A DNA stretch of 64,000 nucleotides from Pseudomonas azerbaijanoccidentalis (GTDB lineage Bacteria; Pseudomonadota; Gammaproteobacteria; Pseudomonadales; Pseudomonadaceae), in NCBI RefSeq assembly GCF_019145495.1, contig NZ_JAHSTU010000009.1:248001-312000 (forward strand). The letters are read 5' to 3'. The translations under genes and the position numbers were made by a program. The notes below the pieces were generated by a model. That model made no database searches. It was given only the letters and a program-made list of their open reading frames with translations, and was not told the DNA's origin. This document shows positions 16,476-28,318 of this stretch, piece by piece. Position 1 is the stretch's first letter. The number at the start of each line of letters is the position of its first letter.

Positions 16476-16913
16476 ATGACCTTTGCGTTGGCTCAATGGC
16501 TGGTGACGATATTTGCGGCGATTGCTCTGGTTCACGTTTATTGGGCGCTGGGCGGCGAATGGGCCGCGGTGGCGGCCGTTCCTCAAGTGCCGCAAGAAGG
16601 CGGCACGCAACTACGCCCGGCGTTCAAGCCGCGAGGCTGGCTCACGCTGCTGGTGGCTGCAGCCCTGATGGTGATTGCCCTGTTGGTGTGTCTGCGGGTC
16701 GGCTGGTGGCTGCCGCAGGTGCATCATCAAGTGTTGCAGTGGGTGATCAGTGCCATCGCGCTGTTGCTGTTCGCCCGGGCGATTGGCGATTCGGAACTGG
16801 TGGGCTTTTTCAAAGAGGTCAAAGGCTCCAGGTTTGCCGGGTGGGACACCTGGGTGTATTCGCCGTTGTGTGTGGTGTTGGGCGGTGGGTTGCTGGCGGT
16901 GGCGTGGATTTGA
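16476..16913 (+). CDS. DUF3995 domain-containing membrane protein
   Basis: A 145-residue inner-membrane protein with four predicted spans (about residues 7-32, 56-76, 86-101 and 125-145). The first contains the HVYWALGG motif typical of DUF3995, and the third span is followed by ARAIGDSELVGFFK, also family-typical. Function unknown. Transcribed alone; a family-b REP hairpin follows. Confidence 0.85.
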   Translation: MTFALAQWLVTIFAAIALVHVYWALGGEWAAVAAVPQVPQEGGTQLRPAFKPRGWLTLLVAAALMVIALLVCLRVGWWLPQVHHQVLQWVISAIALLLFARAIGDSELVGFFKEVKGSRFAGWDTWVYSPLCVVLGGGLLAVAWI

Positions 16914-16918
16914 AAGCT

Positions 16919-16975
16919 AAGATCAAAAGATTGCAGCCTTCGGCAGCTCCTACAGGCTGCGATCTTTTGATCTTT
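16919..16975. repeat. Collapsed family-b REP hairpin
   Basis: AAGATCAAAAGATTGCAGCC pairs with GGCTGCGATCTTTTGATCTT around GGCAGCTCCTAC. Only one copy of the inner block remains, so this looks like a REPIN that lost its centre. It lies between two convergent genes and could act as a bidirectional terminator. Confidence 0.75.
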
Positions 16976-16986
16976 TGATCTATTGG

Positions 16987-17349
16987 TCAACTACCACTCT
17001 CAGTCCGTCGACTACTCACCTCGGCCGGCACATCGTCCCCGGCCATGCGCTTACGAAAAAGCGCCGCCCGCGCCAGCAGCAAGGTCGTTACCGGTACGGT
17101 GATCGCCAACAGGATCGGGATCAGCCAGGCATGCAGCACCGGCGCCGATTTCAACGCCGAAAAGTAAATGATCGAAGCCAGTGCCACGCACCACGCGCCC
17201 AGGGTCGAGGCCAGGGCTGGTGGGTGCATGCGCTGGAAGTAGTCCTTCATGCGCAGCAATCCCGTGGCACCGATCAACGCGAACAGGCCGCCCAGCACCA
17301 GCAGGATCGCCACCGGGATTTCCACCCATAGAGACAGTTCTGCGTTCAT
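16987..17349 (-). CDS. shaG: Na+/H+ antiporter subunit G
   Basis: A 120-residue MrpG/MnhG/PhaG-type subunit with three membrane spans. The family region is clear in LVLGGLFALIGATGLLRMKD and FQRMHPPALASTLG. It is the last gene of the six-gene sha (mrp/mnh/pha) operon, and its start overlaps the shaF stop by four bases. The complex exports Na+ (and sometimes K+ or Li+) in exchange for H+ and supports alkali and salt tolerance. The C-terminal tail after about residue 100 is charged and cytoplasmic. Confidence 0.92.
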   Translation of the reverse strand: MNAELSLWVEIPVAILLVLGGLFALIGATGLLRMKDYFQRMHPPALASTLGAWCVALASIIYFSALKSAPVLHAWLIPILLAITVPVTTLLLARAALFRKRMAGDDVPAEVSSRRTESGS

Positions 17350-17624
17350 TCGATCACCTCGCCGCGCAGCAGGAACTTCGCCAGGGCAAACGAGCCGACG
17401 AAGCCGAACAGCGCAATCAGCAGCGCCGCTTCAAAGTAGGTGTCACTGGCATAGCGAATGCCCAGCGTCAGCATCATCAGCATCGCGACAATGTACAGAT
17501 AGTCCAGCGCCAGAACCCGGTCCTGGGCCGAAGGGCCTTTGAACAGGCGGATCAGGGTCAGGATCATCGCCACGGAAAACAGGAACAGACTGAAAACAAT
17601 CGCATTCGACAGCAGGGCGCTCAT
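17346..17624 (-). CDS. shaF: Na+/H+ antiporter subunit F
   Basis: A 92-residue MrpF/MnhF subunit with three spans. LIRLFKGPSAQDRVLALD, which follows the first span, is the family signature, and it contains the conserved Asp. The gene overlaps shaE upstream and shaG downstream by four bases each, so all are translationally coupled. Confidence 0.93.
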   Translation of the reverse strand: MSALLSNAIVFSLFLFSVAMILTLIRLFKGPSAQDRVLALDYLYIVAMLMMLTLGIRYASDTYFEAALLIALFGFVGSFALAKFLLRGEVIE

Positions 17625-18109
17625 TCGAAAATCTCCATCAGCGGACGCTCGTAAGTCGTCTTGAAGTGTTCAATGAACTGCGCTTCGTCATCCAGATCGA
17701 AGACGTGCAGCAACAGAATGCTGCGGTCCAGCGCCAGTTCCGACCAGACCGTGCCGGGCACCACGGTGCAGATCATCGACAGCGTGGCCAGGCCATTGGC
17801 ATCGCGCAGGTCCAGCGGCACCTTGATGAAGCGTGAGCGCGGCGGCCGACGACCGGCATTGAGCACGCTCCAGGCGACGGCGAGGTTGGACACCAGCACA
17901 TCACGACCGACCACGAGGAACAGGCGCAGGATCACCCCCGGCCGGCGAATGCTGATCGGCAACGGGCGCAGTTTGCGCATCATCAGCGGCGCGCAAAAAC
18001 CCAGCGCCGCGCCCAACAGCAGGTTGCCCGGGCTCATCGACAGGTTCAGCACCAGCCACAGCAGCCACAAAGCCAGCGACAACCACGGCGCAGGAAACAG
18101 ACGCTTCAT
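17621..18109 (-). CDS. shaE: Na+/H+ antiporter subunit E
   Basis: A 162-residue MrpE/MnhE subunit. Two membrane spans (residues 7-45) precede a cytoplasmic domain with LRDANGLATLSMICTVVPGT, the family core, and LHVFDLDDE. Four-base overlaps tie it to shaD and shaF. Confidence 0.93.
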   Translation of the reverse strand: MKRLFPAPWLSLALWLLWLVLNLSMSPGNLLLGAALGFCAPLMMRKLRPLPISIRRPGVILRLFLVVGRDVLVSNLAVAWSVLNAGRRPPRSRFIKVPLDLRDANGLATLSMICTVVPGTVWSELALDRSILLLHVFDLDDEAQFIEHFKTTYERPLMEIFE

Positions 18110-19791
18110 GGTTGCACCTCCAGCAATGCCGCCCGGGCTTCGGGACTCGGCACCGCGCGGGTGCCGAGCACGGCCATCACGTATTGTTGCGGGTTGTTCA
18201 AGGCGTTGGCGGCCGCCTGGGTGTAGCGCAACAGCGGCTCAGCCTGGAAGGTCAGCGCGATGCTCAAGCCCAGCAAGGCGAAAATCGGCACGCACTCAAA
18301 ACGCCGCAGCACGGGCGATGGGCGCTCGGCCGGGGTCCAGAAACGCTGGATGCCCAGCCGCGAGAAAGCCACCAGTGACGCCAACCCCGAGATGATCAGC
18401 AAGGCCAGCAAACCCCACGCAGCATTCGAAATCGGTGCGTCACTGCCATTGCCCAGGCCCAGGGGATTGAGCAGTGCGCTGAGCAGCCCCAGTTTGCCAA
18501 TGAACCCGGACAGCGGCGGCATGCCGATGATCAGCAGCGCGCAGGCGATGAAGCTCAGGCCGAGGAACGCCATGGTCCAGGGAATCACTTGGCCGACCAC
18601 GGCTTTCTGCTCGTCGTCGAGGTTGACGCCCTTGGCCGGATGCAACGATTCCAGGGGCCGTGGCAGCATCTCGTTTTCGTCTTCCAGCGGAATTTCGTTG
18701 GCCGAGCGCGAGCGTTCGATCAGTTCGGCCAGCAAGAACAGCGCGCTCAGGGCCAGGGTCGAACTGACCAGATAAAACAACGCTGCGGCAATCAGGTTCG
18801 GCTGGGCGAAACCGATGGCCGACAACAGAATCCCTGCCGACACCAGAATGCTCAGGCTGGCCATGCGCTCCAGGCGTTGCGCGGCGACGATCGCCACGGC
18901 GGCGCAAAGGATGGTCACCATGCCGCCGTAAATCAGCCAGTCACCACCGAAATACGCCGACGCCCCGGCCTGACCGGAGAACAGCAAGGTCCACAGGCGC
19001 AGCAGGGTGTAGATGCCGACCTTGGTCATGATCGCGAACATTGCCGCGACCGGCGCGCTTGCCGACGAATACGCCGGCACCAGCCAGAAATTCAGCGGCC
19101 ACATGCCGGCCTTGGCCAGGAACGCCACCGCCAGAATCCCCGCGCCTGCATGCAGCAGGCCGCGATCGGCTTCCGGCACCAGCGGGATTTTCAGCGCCAG
19201 GTCGGCCATGTTCAGGGTGCCGGTGACGCCGTAGATCAGCGCCGCACCGATCAGGAACAGGGTTGAGGCCAAGAGGTTGATCGAGATGTAATGCAGCCCC
19301 GAAGACACCCGCGCTCGGCCGGAACCGTGGAGCATCAGGCCGTATGAGGCGGCCAGCAACACTTCGAAGAACACGAACAGGTTGAACAGGTCCGCCGTCA
19401 GGAACGCGCCGTACAGGCCCATCAACTGAATCTGGAACAGCGCATGGAAACTCGAACCGGCACTGTCCCAGCGCGCCATGGCAAACAGCAGGGCACACAC
19501 GCCGATGATGCCGGTGAGCACCAGCATTAATGCCGACAGCCGATCGACCACCAGCACCAGGCCAAACGGCACCTGCCAGTTGCCCGGCAGGTACACGCCG
19601 ATGGAGCCGGGCACGCCGGTGGTTTGCGTCCATTGCAGCAGTAACAAAGAGATGCCCAGGCCCAGCAGGCTGGAGAACAGATTGATTTTGGCTTTGAGCG
19701 GGCGGTGTTTCTCGCCGAGCATCAGCATGATCGCGGCGGTCAGCAGCGGCAGCAGGATGGGCGCGGCGATCAGGTGCGTCATTGCATTCAT
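18106..19791 (-). CDS. shaD: Na+/H+ antiporter subunit D
   Basis: A 561-residue MrpD/MnhD subunit, homologous to the NuoM/N proton-pumping subunits of complex I. About 14 spans are evident. The Proton_antipo_M region includes FVFFEVLLAASYGLMLHG, with the conserved Glu in the membrane, and FLAKAGMWPLNFWL with the conserved Lys. A charged loop (about residues 360-395, RSRSANEIPLEDENEMLPRP) is longer than in Bacillus MrpD but usual in proteobacterial versions. Confidence 0.93.
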   Translation of the reverse strand: MNAMTHLIAAPILLPLLTAAIMLMLGEKHRPLKAKINLFSSLLGLGISLLLLQWTQTTGVPGSIGVYLPGNWQVPFGLVLVVDRLSALMLVLTGIIGVCALLFAMARWDSAGSSFHALFQIQLMGLYGAFLTADLFNLFVFFEVLLAASYGLMLHGSGRARVSSGLHYISINLLASTLFLIGAALIYGVTGTLNMADLALKIPLVPEADRGLLHAGAGILAVAFLAKAGMWPLNFWLVPAYSSASAPVAAMFAIMTKVGIYTLLRLWTLLFSGQAGASAYFGGDWLIYGGMVTILCAAVAIVAAQRLERMASLSILVSAGILLSAIGFAQPNLIAAALFYLVSSTLALSALFLLAELIERSRSANEIPLEDENEMLPRPLESLHPAKGVNLDDEQKAVVGQVIPWTMAFLGLSFIACALLIIGMPPLSGFIGKLGLLSALLNPLGLGNGSDAPISNAAWGLLALLIISGLASLVAFSRLGIQRFWTPAERPSPVLRRFECVPIFALLGLSIALTFQAEPLLRYTQAAANALNNPQQYVMAVLGTRAVPSPEARAALLEVQP

Positions 19792-20131
19792 TCTTTAGGC
19801 TCCCGGCCATCCACATGGTCGGTGCCGGTCAGGCCCCGGGAGGCCAGCAAAACCACGAGAAACAACGCGGTCATGGCGAAGCTGATGACGATCGCGGTCA
19901 ACACCAGTGCCTGGGGCAACGGGTCGGTGTAGTGCAGCAGGTCCTGCGGCACGCCGTCCTTGATGATCGGCTCCTTGCCGATGAACAGGCTGCCCATGCT
20001 GAAGATGAACAGGTTGACGCCGTAGGACAGCAGGCACAGGCCCATGACCACCTGGAATGTCCTTGGACGCAGGATCAACCACACGCCGGACGCGGCGAGG
20101 ACGCCGATGGCGATTGCGATGACTTCTTCCA

Positions 20132-20132
<1 letters not shown>
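19788..20132 (-). CDS. shaC: Na+/H+ antiporter subunit C
   Basis: A 114-residue MrpC/MnhC subunit, homologous to NuoK, with three spans. The family segments MGLCLLSYGVNLFIFSMG and DPLPQALVLTAIVISFAMTA are present. It overlaps shaA by one base and shaD by four. Confidence 0.94.
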
Positions 20133-23050
<2,918 letters not shown>

Positions 23051-23181
23051 AGGCTTCTAATCTGCGGAAGTTTGTGAAGCATCATACGTGCCAGCTCCCG
23101 GATCACCAAACGCCAAGCTGTCGCAGAATCCTACAAGGTAGACGGAAAAGTCTTGTTTATCATTGTTTCAACCGGCATAGA

Positions 23182-23240
23182 AAAAAGATCGCAGCCTTCG
23201 TCAGCTCCTACTGTAGGAGCTGCCGAAGGCTGCGATCTTT
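23182..23240. repeat. REPIN, family b, short loop
   Basis: AAAAAGATCGCAGCCTTCGT is followed almost at once by the inverted arm GTAGGAGCTGCCGAAGGCTG. It lies 11 bases beyond the stop of the DMT transporter gene. Confidence 0.88.
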
Positions 23241-23251
23241 TAATCTTGCTA

Positions 23252-24190
23252 TCAATTGCCGCTTTCACTCTCCAGCGATTCTTCAACCTCGGCTACCGTC
23301 TTACCCTTGGTCTTCAATTCACTGACAATCACCGCCGCCACGATCAACCCGGCACCCAGCAATGCAATTGCCGGCAAGCGCTCCCCGGCGATCCGTCCGA
23401 CGATCCCGGCCCACACCGGTTCACCGGCGTATATCAACGTGGCGCGGGTCGGCGAAACACTCTTCTGCGCCCAGTTCATCGCCACCTGGATCGCCGCGCT
23501 CGCCGCACCCAGGCCGAGTGCGCTGCACAGCAACAACCAGGAAAAATCCGGCAGGGCTTCATTGGTCGGCACCACCATCAGGAATGACAGCACCGACGTC
23601 ACCGCCAGTTGCACCACGGTCACTCGCTTGACGTCGACTTGACCGGCAAAGTTGCTGATCAGAATGATCTCTGCGGCGATGGCAATGGCGCTGATCAGCG
23701 TGGCGATTTCACCGGGACTGAAGTTGAGCGAAGCACCGGACGGGCCGGACAGCAGCATCAACCCGGTAAACGCCAGCATGATCCCGACGCTCGGCATCAG
23801 CCCCGGTCGACGACCCAGCACCAGCCATTGCAGCAACGGCACGAAAGGCACGTACAGCGCGGTAATAAAAGCCGATTGGCTGCTGGGAATACTTTGCAGG
23901 CCGACGGTCTGCAAGCCGTAACCGAGCATGATCGCCACGCCGATAAAAGCACCGGCCTTGAGTTCGAACAGAGTCAGGTTCCGCAGGCTGCGCCAGGAGA
24001 ACAGGGCAACGATGATCGCCGCAGCGGCAAAACGCAGGCCGACGAAAAACATCGGGCCGCTGACGGTCATCGCATGCTGGACCAGCAAAAAGGTCCCGCC
24101 CCAGACCATGGTGATCAACACCAGTACACATTCGGCCTTGCTGAGCCGAAGGAAACGGGAGGAAGCCTGAGGGGTGTTCACCGACGTCAT
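23252..24190 (-). CDS. DMT family (EamA) transporter
   Basis: A 312-residue inner-membrane exporter with ten predicted spans in two EamA repeats: residues about 20-150 (LITMVWGGTFLLVQHA) and about 165-295 (GLGAASAAIQVAMNWAQKSV followed by YAGEPVWAGIVG). ATG 24190 is preferred; a much longer open frame upstream only overlaps the divergent regulator gene. The divergent cupin-XRE gene starts 85 bases away and is likely to control it. The substrate could be an amino acid or a drug-like metabolite. Confidence 0.9.
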   Translation of the reverse strand: MTSVNTPQASSRFLRLSKAECVLVLITMVWGGTFLLVQHAMTVSGPMFFVGLRFAAAAIIVALFSWRSLRNLTLFELKAGAFIGVAIMLGYGLQTVGLQSIPSSQSAFITALYVPFVPLLQWLVLGRRPGLMPSVGIMLAFTGLMLLSGPSGASLNFSPGEIATLISAIAIAAEIILISNFAGQVDVKRVTVVQLAVTSVLSFLMVVPTNEALPDFSWLLLCSALGLGAASAAIQVAMNWAQKSVSPTRATLIYAGEPVWAGIVGRIAGERLPAIALLGAGLIVAAVIVSELKTKGKTVAEVEESLESESGN

Positions 24191-24237
24191 GATCTTGCGC
24201 GCTACCTGAGGGGGACGCACAATGCGCCGGAAGTTGG

Positions 24238-24278
24238 GCAGTATACTGCGCAGCACCACCAAGTGAGCAATATAGTGC
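24238..24278. promoter_or_regulatory. Two similar 12-base palindromic sites between the DMT and XRE genes
   Basis: GCAGTATACTGC (24238-24249) is a perfect palindrome. GCAATATAGTGC (24267-24278) matches it at ten of twelve positions and overlaps the GTG start of the regulator. Pairs of this kind in a divergent promoter are typical of an autoregulating HTH repressor. Confidence 0.55.
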
Positions 24279-24838
24279 ACAAAGATTCCACGCAACGGGC
24301 TTCGGTCCTCCAGCACGTCAGTCAAAACGTTCGACGTTTGCGCCATGCCGCCGACATGAGCCAGACCGCTTTGGCGGAAAAGTCCGGTGTCAGCCGCCGC
24401 ATGCTGGTGGCCATCGAGGCCGGTGAAAAAAACGTCAGCCTGACCACACTCGACCGCGTGGCCGAGGCGTTGGACGTGGCGTTCAGCGATCTGATCCAGG
24501 CCCCAGACGTCCGCGACCACAGCCGCATCAACGAACTGGCCTGGGCCGGTACGATCCCCGGCAGCAAGGCCGTTTTGCTGGCCAAGGCCAATGCCAGCCG
24601 TGAAGTGGAACTGTGGGAATGGCGCCTTGAACCGGGCGAGCACTATCCCTCGGAACCGGACGCCGATGGCTGGAGCGAGCAGTTCTACGTCTTTGAAGGC
24701 TGCCTGACGCTGATGGTCGGCGATGTGCCGCACAGGATCGCTGCCGGTGAATTTTTCATGTTCGCCAGTAACCAGCCGCACTCCTATCGCAACGAAGGGC
24801 CCGTGGCCGTGCGATTCGTGCGCAATGTGGTGATCTGA
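24275..24838 (+). CDS. XRE family regulator with C-terminal cupin domain
   Basis: A 187-residue regulator starting at GTG 24275 (VHKDSTQRASVLQHVSQNVR). The helix-turn-helix is at residues about 20-75 (MSQTALAEKSGVSRRMLVAI), and the cupin fold is at about 110-185 (EPGEHYPSEPDADGWSEQFY, then GEFFMFASNQPHSY). Such proteins usually sense a small amine or amino acid. The divergent DMT exporter is the obvious target, and the paired palindromes in the shared region support autoregulation. Confidence 0.88.
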   Translation: MHKDSTQRASVLQHVSQNVRRLRHAADMSQTALAEKSGVSRRMLVAIEAGEKNVSLTTLDRVAEALDVAFSDLIQAPDVRDHSRINELAWAGTIPGSKAVLLAKANASREVELWEWRLEPGEHYPSEPDADGWSEQFYVFEGCLTLMVGDVPHRIAAGEFFMFASNQPHSYRNEGPVAVRFVRNVVI

Positions 24839-24940
24839 CTGTTGGGCCAGCAACAGCGGATCTACATTTTGCCTTTTTGAAGTTGTAAGCTTCCTGTCTT
24901 TATTTGCGTATCCAATTGAAATTTAAGTAATTTATTTTCA

Positions 24941-24957
24941 GGCATGACTCCTGCAAA
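24941..24957 (+). promoter_or_regulatory. Weak sigma-54 promoter candidate for the LLM monooxygenase
   Basis: GGCATGACTCCTGCAAA has the GG-N10-GC spacing (24941-24942 and 24953-24954) but three mismatches to the full consensus. Position, 44 bases before ATG 24998, is right. Sulfone and sulfonate monooxygenase operons of Pseudomonas often use sigma-54, which makes it plausible. Confidence 0.35.
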
Positions 24958-24997
24958 CCTCTGGCTATTCATCCTCAGGTTTTCGGAGTGCCGTTTG

Positions 24998-26401
24998 ATG
25001 GCCCGTGAAATTCGTCTCAACGCTTTTGACATGAACTGCGTCGGTCACCAGTCGCCAGGACTGTGGGCGCACCCGCGGGATCGCTCTTGGCAGTACAAGG
25101 ATCTGGAGTACTGGACCGACCTGGCGAAAATCCTTGAGCGCGGCAAGTTCGACGGATTGTTCATTGCCGATGTGCTGGGCATCTATGACGTCTACAACGG
25201 CAATGGTGACGCGGCGATTCGCCAGGCGGCGCAGGTGCCGGTCAATGATCCGCTACAACTGATCCCGCCGATGGCGCTAGTCACCGAGCATCTGGGTTTC
25301 GGCTTGACCGCGTCGCTGTCGTTCGAACATCCGTATCCGTTCGCCCGGCGTCTTTCGACCCTCGATCATCTGACCAAGGGCCGTGCTGGCTGGAACATTG
25401 TCACGTCATACCTGGAGAGCGGTGCGAAAAACCTTGGCCAAAAGGCCCAGACCGAACACGACGCGCGTTATGACTTTGCCGAAGAGTACCTGGAGGTTTG
25501 CTACAAGCTGTGGGAGGGCAGTTGGGAAGACGGCGCGATCCTGCGTGACCGCGAGCGCCGGGTGTTCAGCGACCCGAGCAAGATCCACGAGATCCAGCAC
25601 GTCGGCAAACACTTCCAGGTACCAGGCATCCACCTTTGCGAACCTTCGCCGCAACGCACGCCGGTGCTGTATCAGGCCGGTGCATCGAGCCGCGGCAAAC
25701 AGTTCGCGGCTGAACATGCCGAGTGTGTGTTCGTCGCTGCGCCATCGAAAGTGCTGCTGAAAAAAACCGTGGCCGATATTCGTCGACGAGCCGCCGAAGC
25801 GGGGCGCGATCCGTCGAAGGTCCTGATCTTCAACCTGCAAACGGTGATCCTGGGCGAGACCGATGCCAAAGCCAAGGCCAAGTTCGAGGAATACAAAAGC
25901 TGGGTCAGCTATGAGGGCGCCATGGCGCTGATTTCCGGCTGGACCGGCATCGACTTCAGCCGTTTCAAACCGGATGAGCCGCTCAAGCATGTGCACACCA
26001 ATGCCATTCAATCGGCGGTGGAGGCGTTCTCCACGGCCGATCCGAACAAGGTCTGGACGCCCAACGAGCTGGCGGATTGGGTGGGTATCGGCGGTTTCGG
26101 TCCGCTGTTTGTCGGCAGCCCGGAAACAGTGGCCGATCTGTTGCAAGAGTGGGTCGACGAGACTGATGTCGATGGGTTCAACCTGGCTTATGCGCTGACC
26201 CACGAGACCTTCATTGACGCTGTGGATTTACTGGTGCCGGAGTTGCAGAAACGCGGCGTGTACAAAACCGAATACGCCCCTGGCACCTTGCGTGAGAAAT
26301 TGTTCGGCCAGGGACCGAAGCTGCCGGACATTCACCCAGGCGCCGGCTATCGCGACCTCGCGGCTTTGCGACAGCAAGAGAAGAAGGTGGTGTCCGCCTA
26401 G
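24998..26401 (+). CDS. LLM class flavin-dependent monooxygenase (NtaA/SnaA/DszA type)
   Basis: A 467-residue bacterial-luciferase-like monooxygenase that uses FMNH2 supplied by a separate reductase. ATG 24998 is chosen with GGAG upstream; the earlier ATG 24944 overlaps the promoter candidate. The family signatures are GLWAHPRDRSWQYKDLEYW, LERGKFDGLFIADVLG, then GRAGWNIVTSYLESGAKNLG and YQAGASSRGKQFAAEHAECV. This group cleaves C-S or C-N bonds in sulfones, chelators or pristinamycin-type substrates. No flavin reductase gene is adjacent. The substrate is not deducible. Confidence 0.9.
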   Translation: MAREIRLNAFDMNCVGHQSPGLWAHPRDRSWQYKDLEYWTDLAKILERGKFDGLFIADVLGIYDVYNGNGDAAIRQAAQVPVNDPLQLIPPMALVTEHLGFGLTASLSFEHPYPFARRLSTLDHLTKGRAGWNIVTSYLESGAKNLGQKAQTEHDARYDFAEEYLEVCYKLWEGSWEDGAILRDRERRVFSDPSKIHEIQHVGKHFQVPGIHLCEPSPQRTPVLYQAGASSRGKQFAAEHAECVFVAAPSKVLLKKTVADIRRRAAEAGRDPSKVLIFNLQTVILGETDAKAKAKFEEYKSWVSYEGAMALISGWTGIDFSRFKPDEPLKHVHTNAIQSAVEAFSTADPNKVWTPNELADWVGIGGFGPLFVGSPETVADLLQEWVDETDVDGFNLAYALTHETFIDAVDLLVPELQKRGVYKTEYAPGTLREKLFGQGPKLPDIHPGAGYRDLAALRQQEKKVVSA

Positions 26402-26420
26402 AAGTCTCGCCTGTAAGGCC

Positions 26421-26520
26421 ACCATCGCTAGCAGGCTAGCTCCCACAGGGGAATGGGGATGTTCGGTAATATTGCGCCGAACGCCGATCCACCGTAGGAG
26501 CAAGCTTGCTCGCGATGAGG
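26421..26520. repeat. REPIN, family a, diverged
   Basis: ACCATCGCTAGCAGGCTAGC followed by TCCCACAGGGG faces GTAGGAGCAAGCTTGCTCGC at the right. Both arms carry several changes compared with the copies at 2561 and 16270. Confidence 0.8.
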
Positions 26521-26667
26521 CCGGTACATTCAGTATCGATGTCACCTGGCGGGTGAAGCGTCCTACTTTAGTCCTGCTGGGCGAACCTTCCATGGCTTAG
26601 GCGCCTATTATCGTTCGCGCGGTGTACGTGATTTCTATCCAGCTAAACATTGACCAGTGAGAACGGC

Positions 26668-28107
26668 ATGAGTGAAACCCAAAGCGGACAGGCGACCGAC
26701 GCCATCCGTCACGCGGACATCCTGATCATCGGCGGCGGCCTCAGCGGCGCGATGCTGGCGGCGCAGTTGATGCGCCTGCCGGGCCAGCGGCAAGTGCTGG
26801 TGATAGAACCCCGCGCCGAACTGGGCCGGGGCGAGGCCTACAGCGCCTTGGAGCTGGGCCATACGCTGAACGGCAATGCGGCGCGCATGAGCGTCGATCC
26901 GGACAACGCCGATGACCTGACCCAGTGGCTGACCGAGTTCATTGCCGCCGGTGGCTGGCCGGAGTCGGATGAACAGCATGTGCCGATCAGTGAACTGTTT
27001 CCGCCTCGGGGAATGTTCGGCCTGTATGTGCAGCAGCGTCTGGCCGAGGCCAAGGTCGCGGGATTGGTGATCGGCTCGACGGTCGAACATGTGCGGGCTG
27101 AAGTCGTGGATCTGCAAACCGAAGCGCAAGCGGTGCGCTTGACCTTGAGCGACGGCCAGCGCTTGCAAGGCACATTCGCCGTGCTCGCCACTGGCATGTT
27201 TCCCGCCGCGCGCACGCCGCAAACCGAATCCAGCGGCTTGAATGCCGCGGCCCTCGATCCGTGGGATGTGGCTGCGATGCAGCAGCTGGATCCACAGTCG
27301 ACGGTGCTGATCATCGGCTCGGGTCTGACCATGGTCGATGCCGTGGTGTCACTGGAACAGGCTGGGCATCGCGGGCCGATCGAAGTGTTTTCCCGTCACG
27401 GTTTGCTGCCCCATGTGCGACGGCAACCTCCGGCCTGGGTGGATTTTCTGGCTGAAGACCACAGCATTCGCACACCCCGTCAATTGCTGCGCGAACTGCG
27501 TCGGCATTGCCGGGAAGCCATCGCTCAGGGCATCGATTGGCAAGCGCCGCTGGACACGGTGCGCGCGCATATCGGGCGTTTGTGGCATCAGGCGACGGAT
27601 GTGCAGCGCCGGCAGTTTGTGCGCCATGTGCGGCCATGGTGGGAAAGCCATCACCACCGCTCGCCACCGCTGAGCGCCGAAATGGTGGAACGCTTGCACG
27701 GGGAGGGACGGTTGCGGATTCAAGCGGCGTCGTTCCAAGGGCTGGAACCGTCGACGAACGGCGAAGTGAGCATACGCATTCGACGTCGGGGCGAGGCGCA
27801 CACCACGATGGTCAGCGGTGCGGCGTTGATCAACTCCAGCGGCATCGAGTACGACTGGCGCCGGGTGGCACGCCCGCTGCCGCAGCAATTGCTGGCACGC
27901 GGCTTGATTCGTCCGGGGCCGTTGGCGCTGGGGATTGCCGCCGAAGTGGATGGTGCGGTACTGGATGCCGAAGGACGTCCCGCCGAACGATTGTTCGCGA
28001 TGGGGCCGCCATTGCGCGGGATGTGGTGGGAAAGTACCGCGGTGACGGACGTGGCCAGCCAAGCCAAGTCCTTGGCGGCGCGCTTGGCAACTCCCCGACC
28101 TGTGTAG
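26668..28107 (+). CDS. FAD/NAD(P)-binding protein
   Basis: A 479-residue protein with two Rossmann motifs: FAD-binding ILIIGGGLSGAMLAAQL near residue 18 and NAD(P)-binding VLIIGSGLTMVDAVVSLEQAG near residue 215. GEAYSALELGHTLNGNAARM is typical of the FAD-NAD(P)-binding (NAD_binding_9) group related to ornithine-hydroxylase-like enzymes. The C-terminal FAD contact is near LFAMGPPLRGMWWESTAVTD. ATG 26668 is chosen over TTG 26650. Substrate unknown; it stands alone. The TAG stop is part of a family-c REP arm. Confidence 0.85.
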   Translation: MSETQSGQATDAIRHADILIIGGGLSGAMLAAQLMRLPGQRQVLVIEPRAELGRGEAYSALELGHTLNGNAARMSVDPDNADDLTQWLTEFIAAGGWPESDEQHVPISELFPPRGMFGLYVQQRLAEAKVAGLVIGSTVEHVRAEVVDLQTEAQAVRLTLSDGQRLQGTFAVLATGMFPAARTPQTESSGLNAAALDPWDVAAMQQLDPQSTVLIIGSGLTMVDAVVSLEQAGHRGPIEVFSRHGLLPHVRRQPPAWVDFLAEDHSIRTPRQLLRELRRHCREAIAQGIDWQAPLDTVRAHIGRLWHQATDVQRRQFVRHVRPWWESHHHRSPPLSAEMVERLHGEGRLRIQAASFQGLEPSTNGEVSIRIRRRGEAHTTMVSGAALINSSGIEYDWRRVARPLPQQLLARGLIRPGPLALGIAAEVDGAVLDAEGRPAERLFAMGPPLRGMWWESTAVTDVASQAKSLAARLATPRPV

Positions 28108-28242
28108 CAGCTGCCGAGCCTGCGAGGCTGCGTTCGAGCGCGCAGCGGTCGTGAAGCGGCAGGCGATAGTCTGAACCCAGAAGATTTCGATCACAGGTTT
28201 TGCGTCTGCTGCGCAGCCGAACGCAGCCTCGGCAGCTGCTAC
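28104..28242. repeat. REP-like inverted pair, family c
   Basis: GTAGCAGCTGCCGAGCCTGC at the left, GCAGCCTCGGCAGCTGCTAC at the right. Bases 28105-28107 of the left arm are the stop codon of the preceding gene. Confidence 0.85.
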
Positions 28243-28265
28243 AGATTTTGGTGGTGGCAAATGCA

Positions 28266-28299
28266 AGAAACCCCGCTTTTGGCGGGGTTTCTTGTTTCA
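28266..28299. terminator. Bidirectional rho-independent terminator
   Basis: AGAAACCCCGC pairs with GCGGGGTTTCT across TTTTG and is followed by TGTTTC. It lies between two convergent genes and has pyrimidine runs on both strands. Confidence 0.8.
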
Positions 28300-28318
28300 G
28301 GCAGCCCAAGGCTGTTGA

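Noticed and set aside
23252..24853. Extended 533-residue version of the DMT transporter
   Set aside because: The extra N-terminal 220 residues are antisense to the divergent cupin-XRE regulator; the transporter fold starts at ATG 24190.
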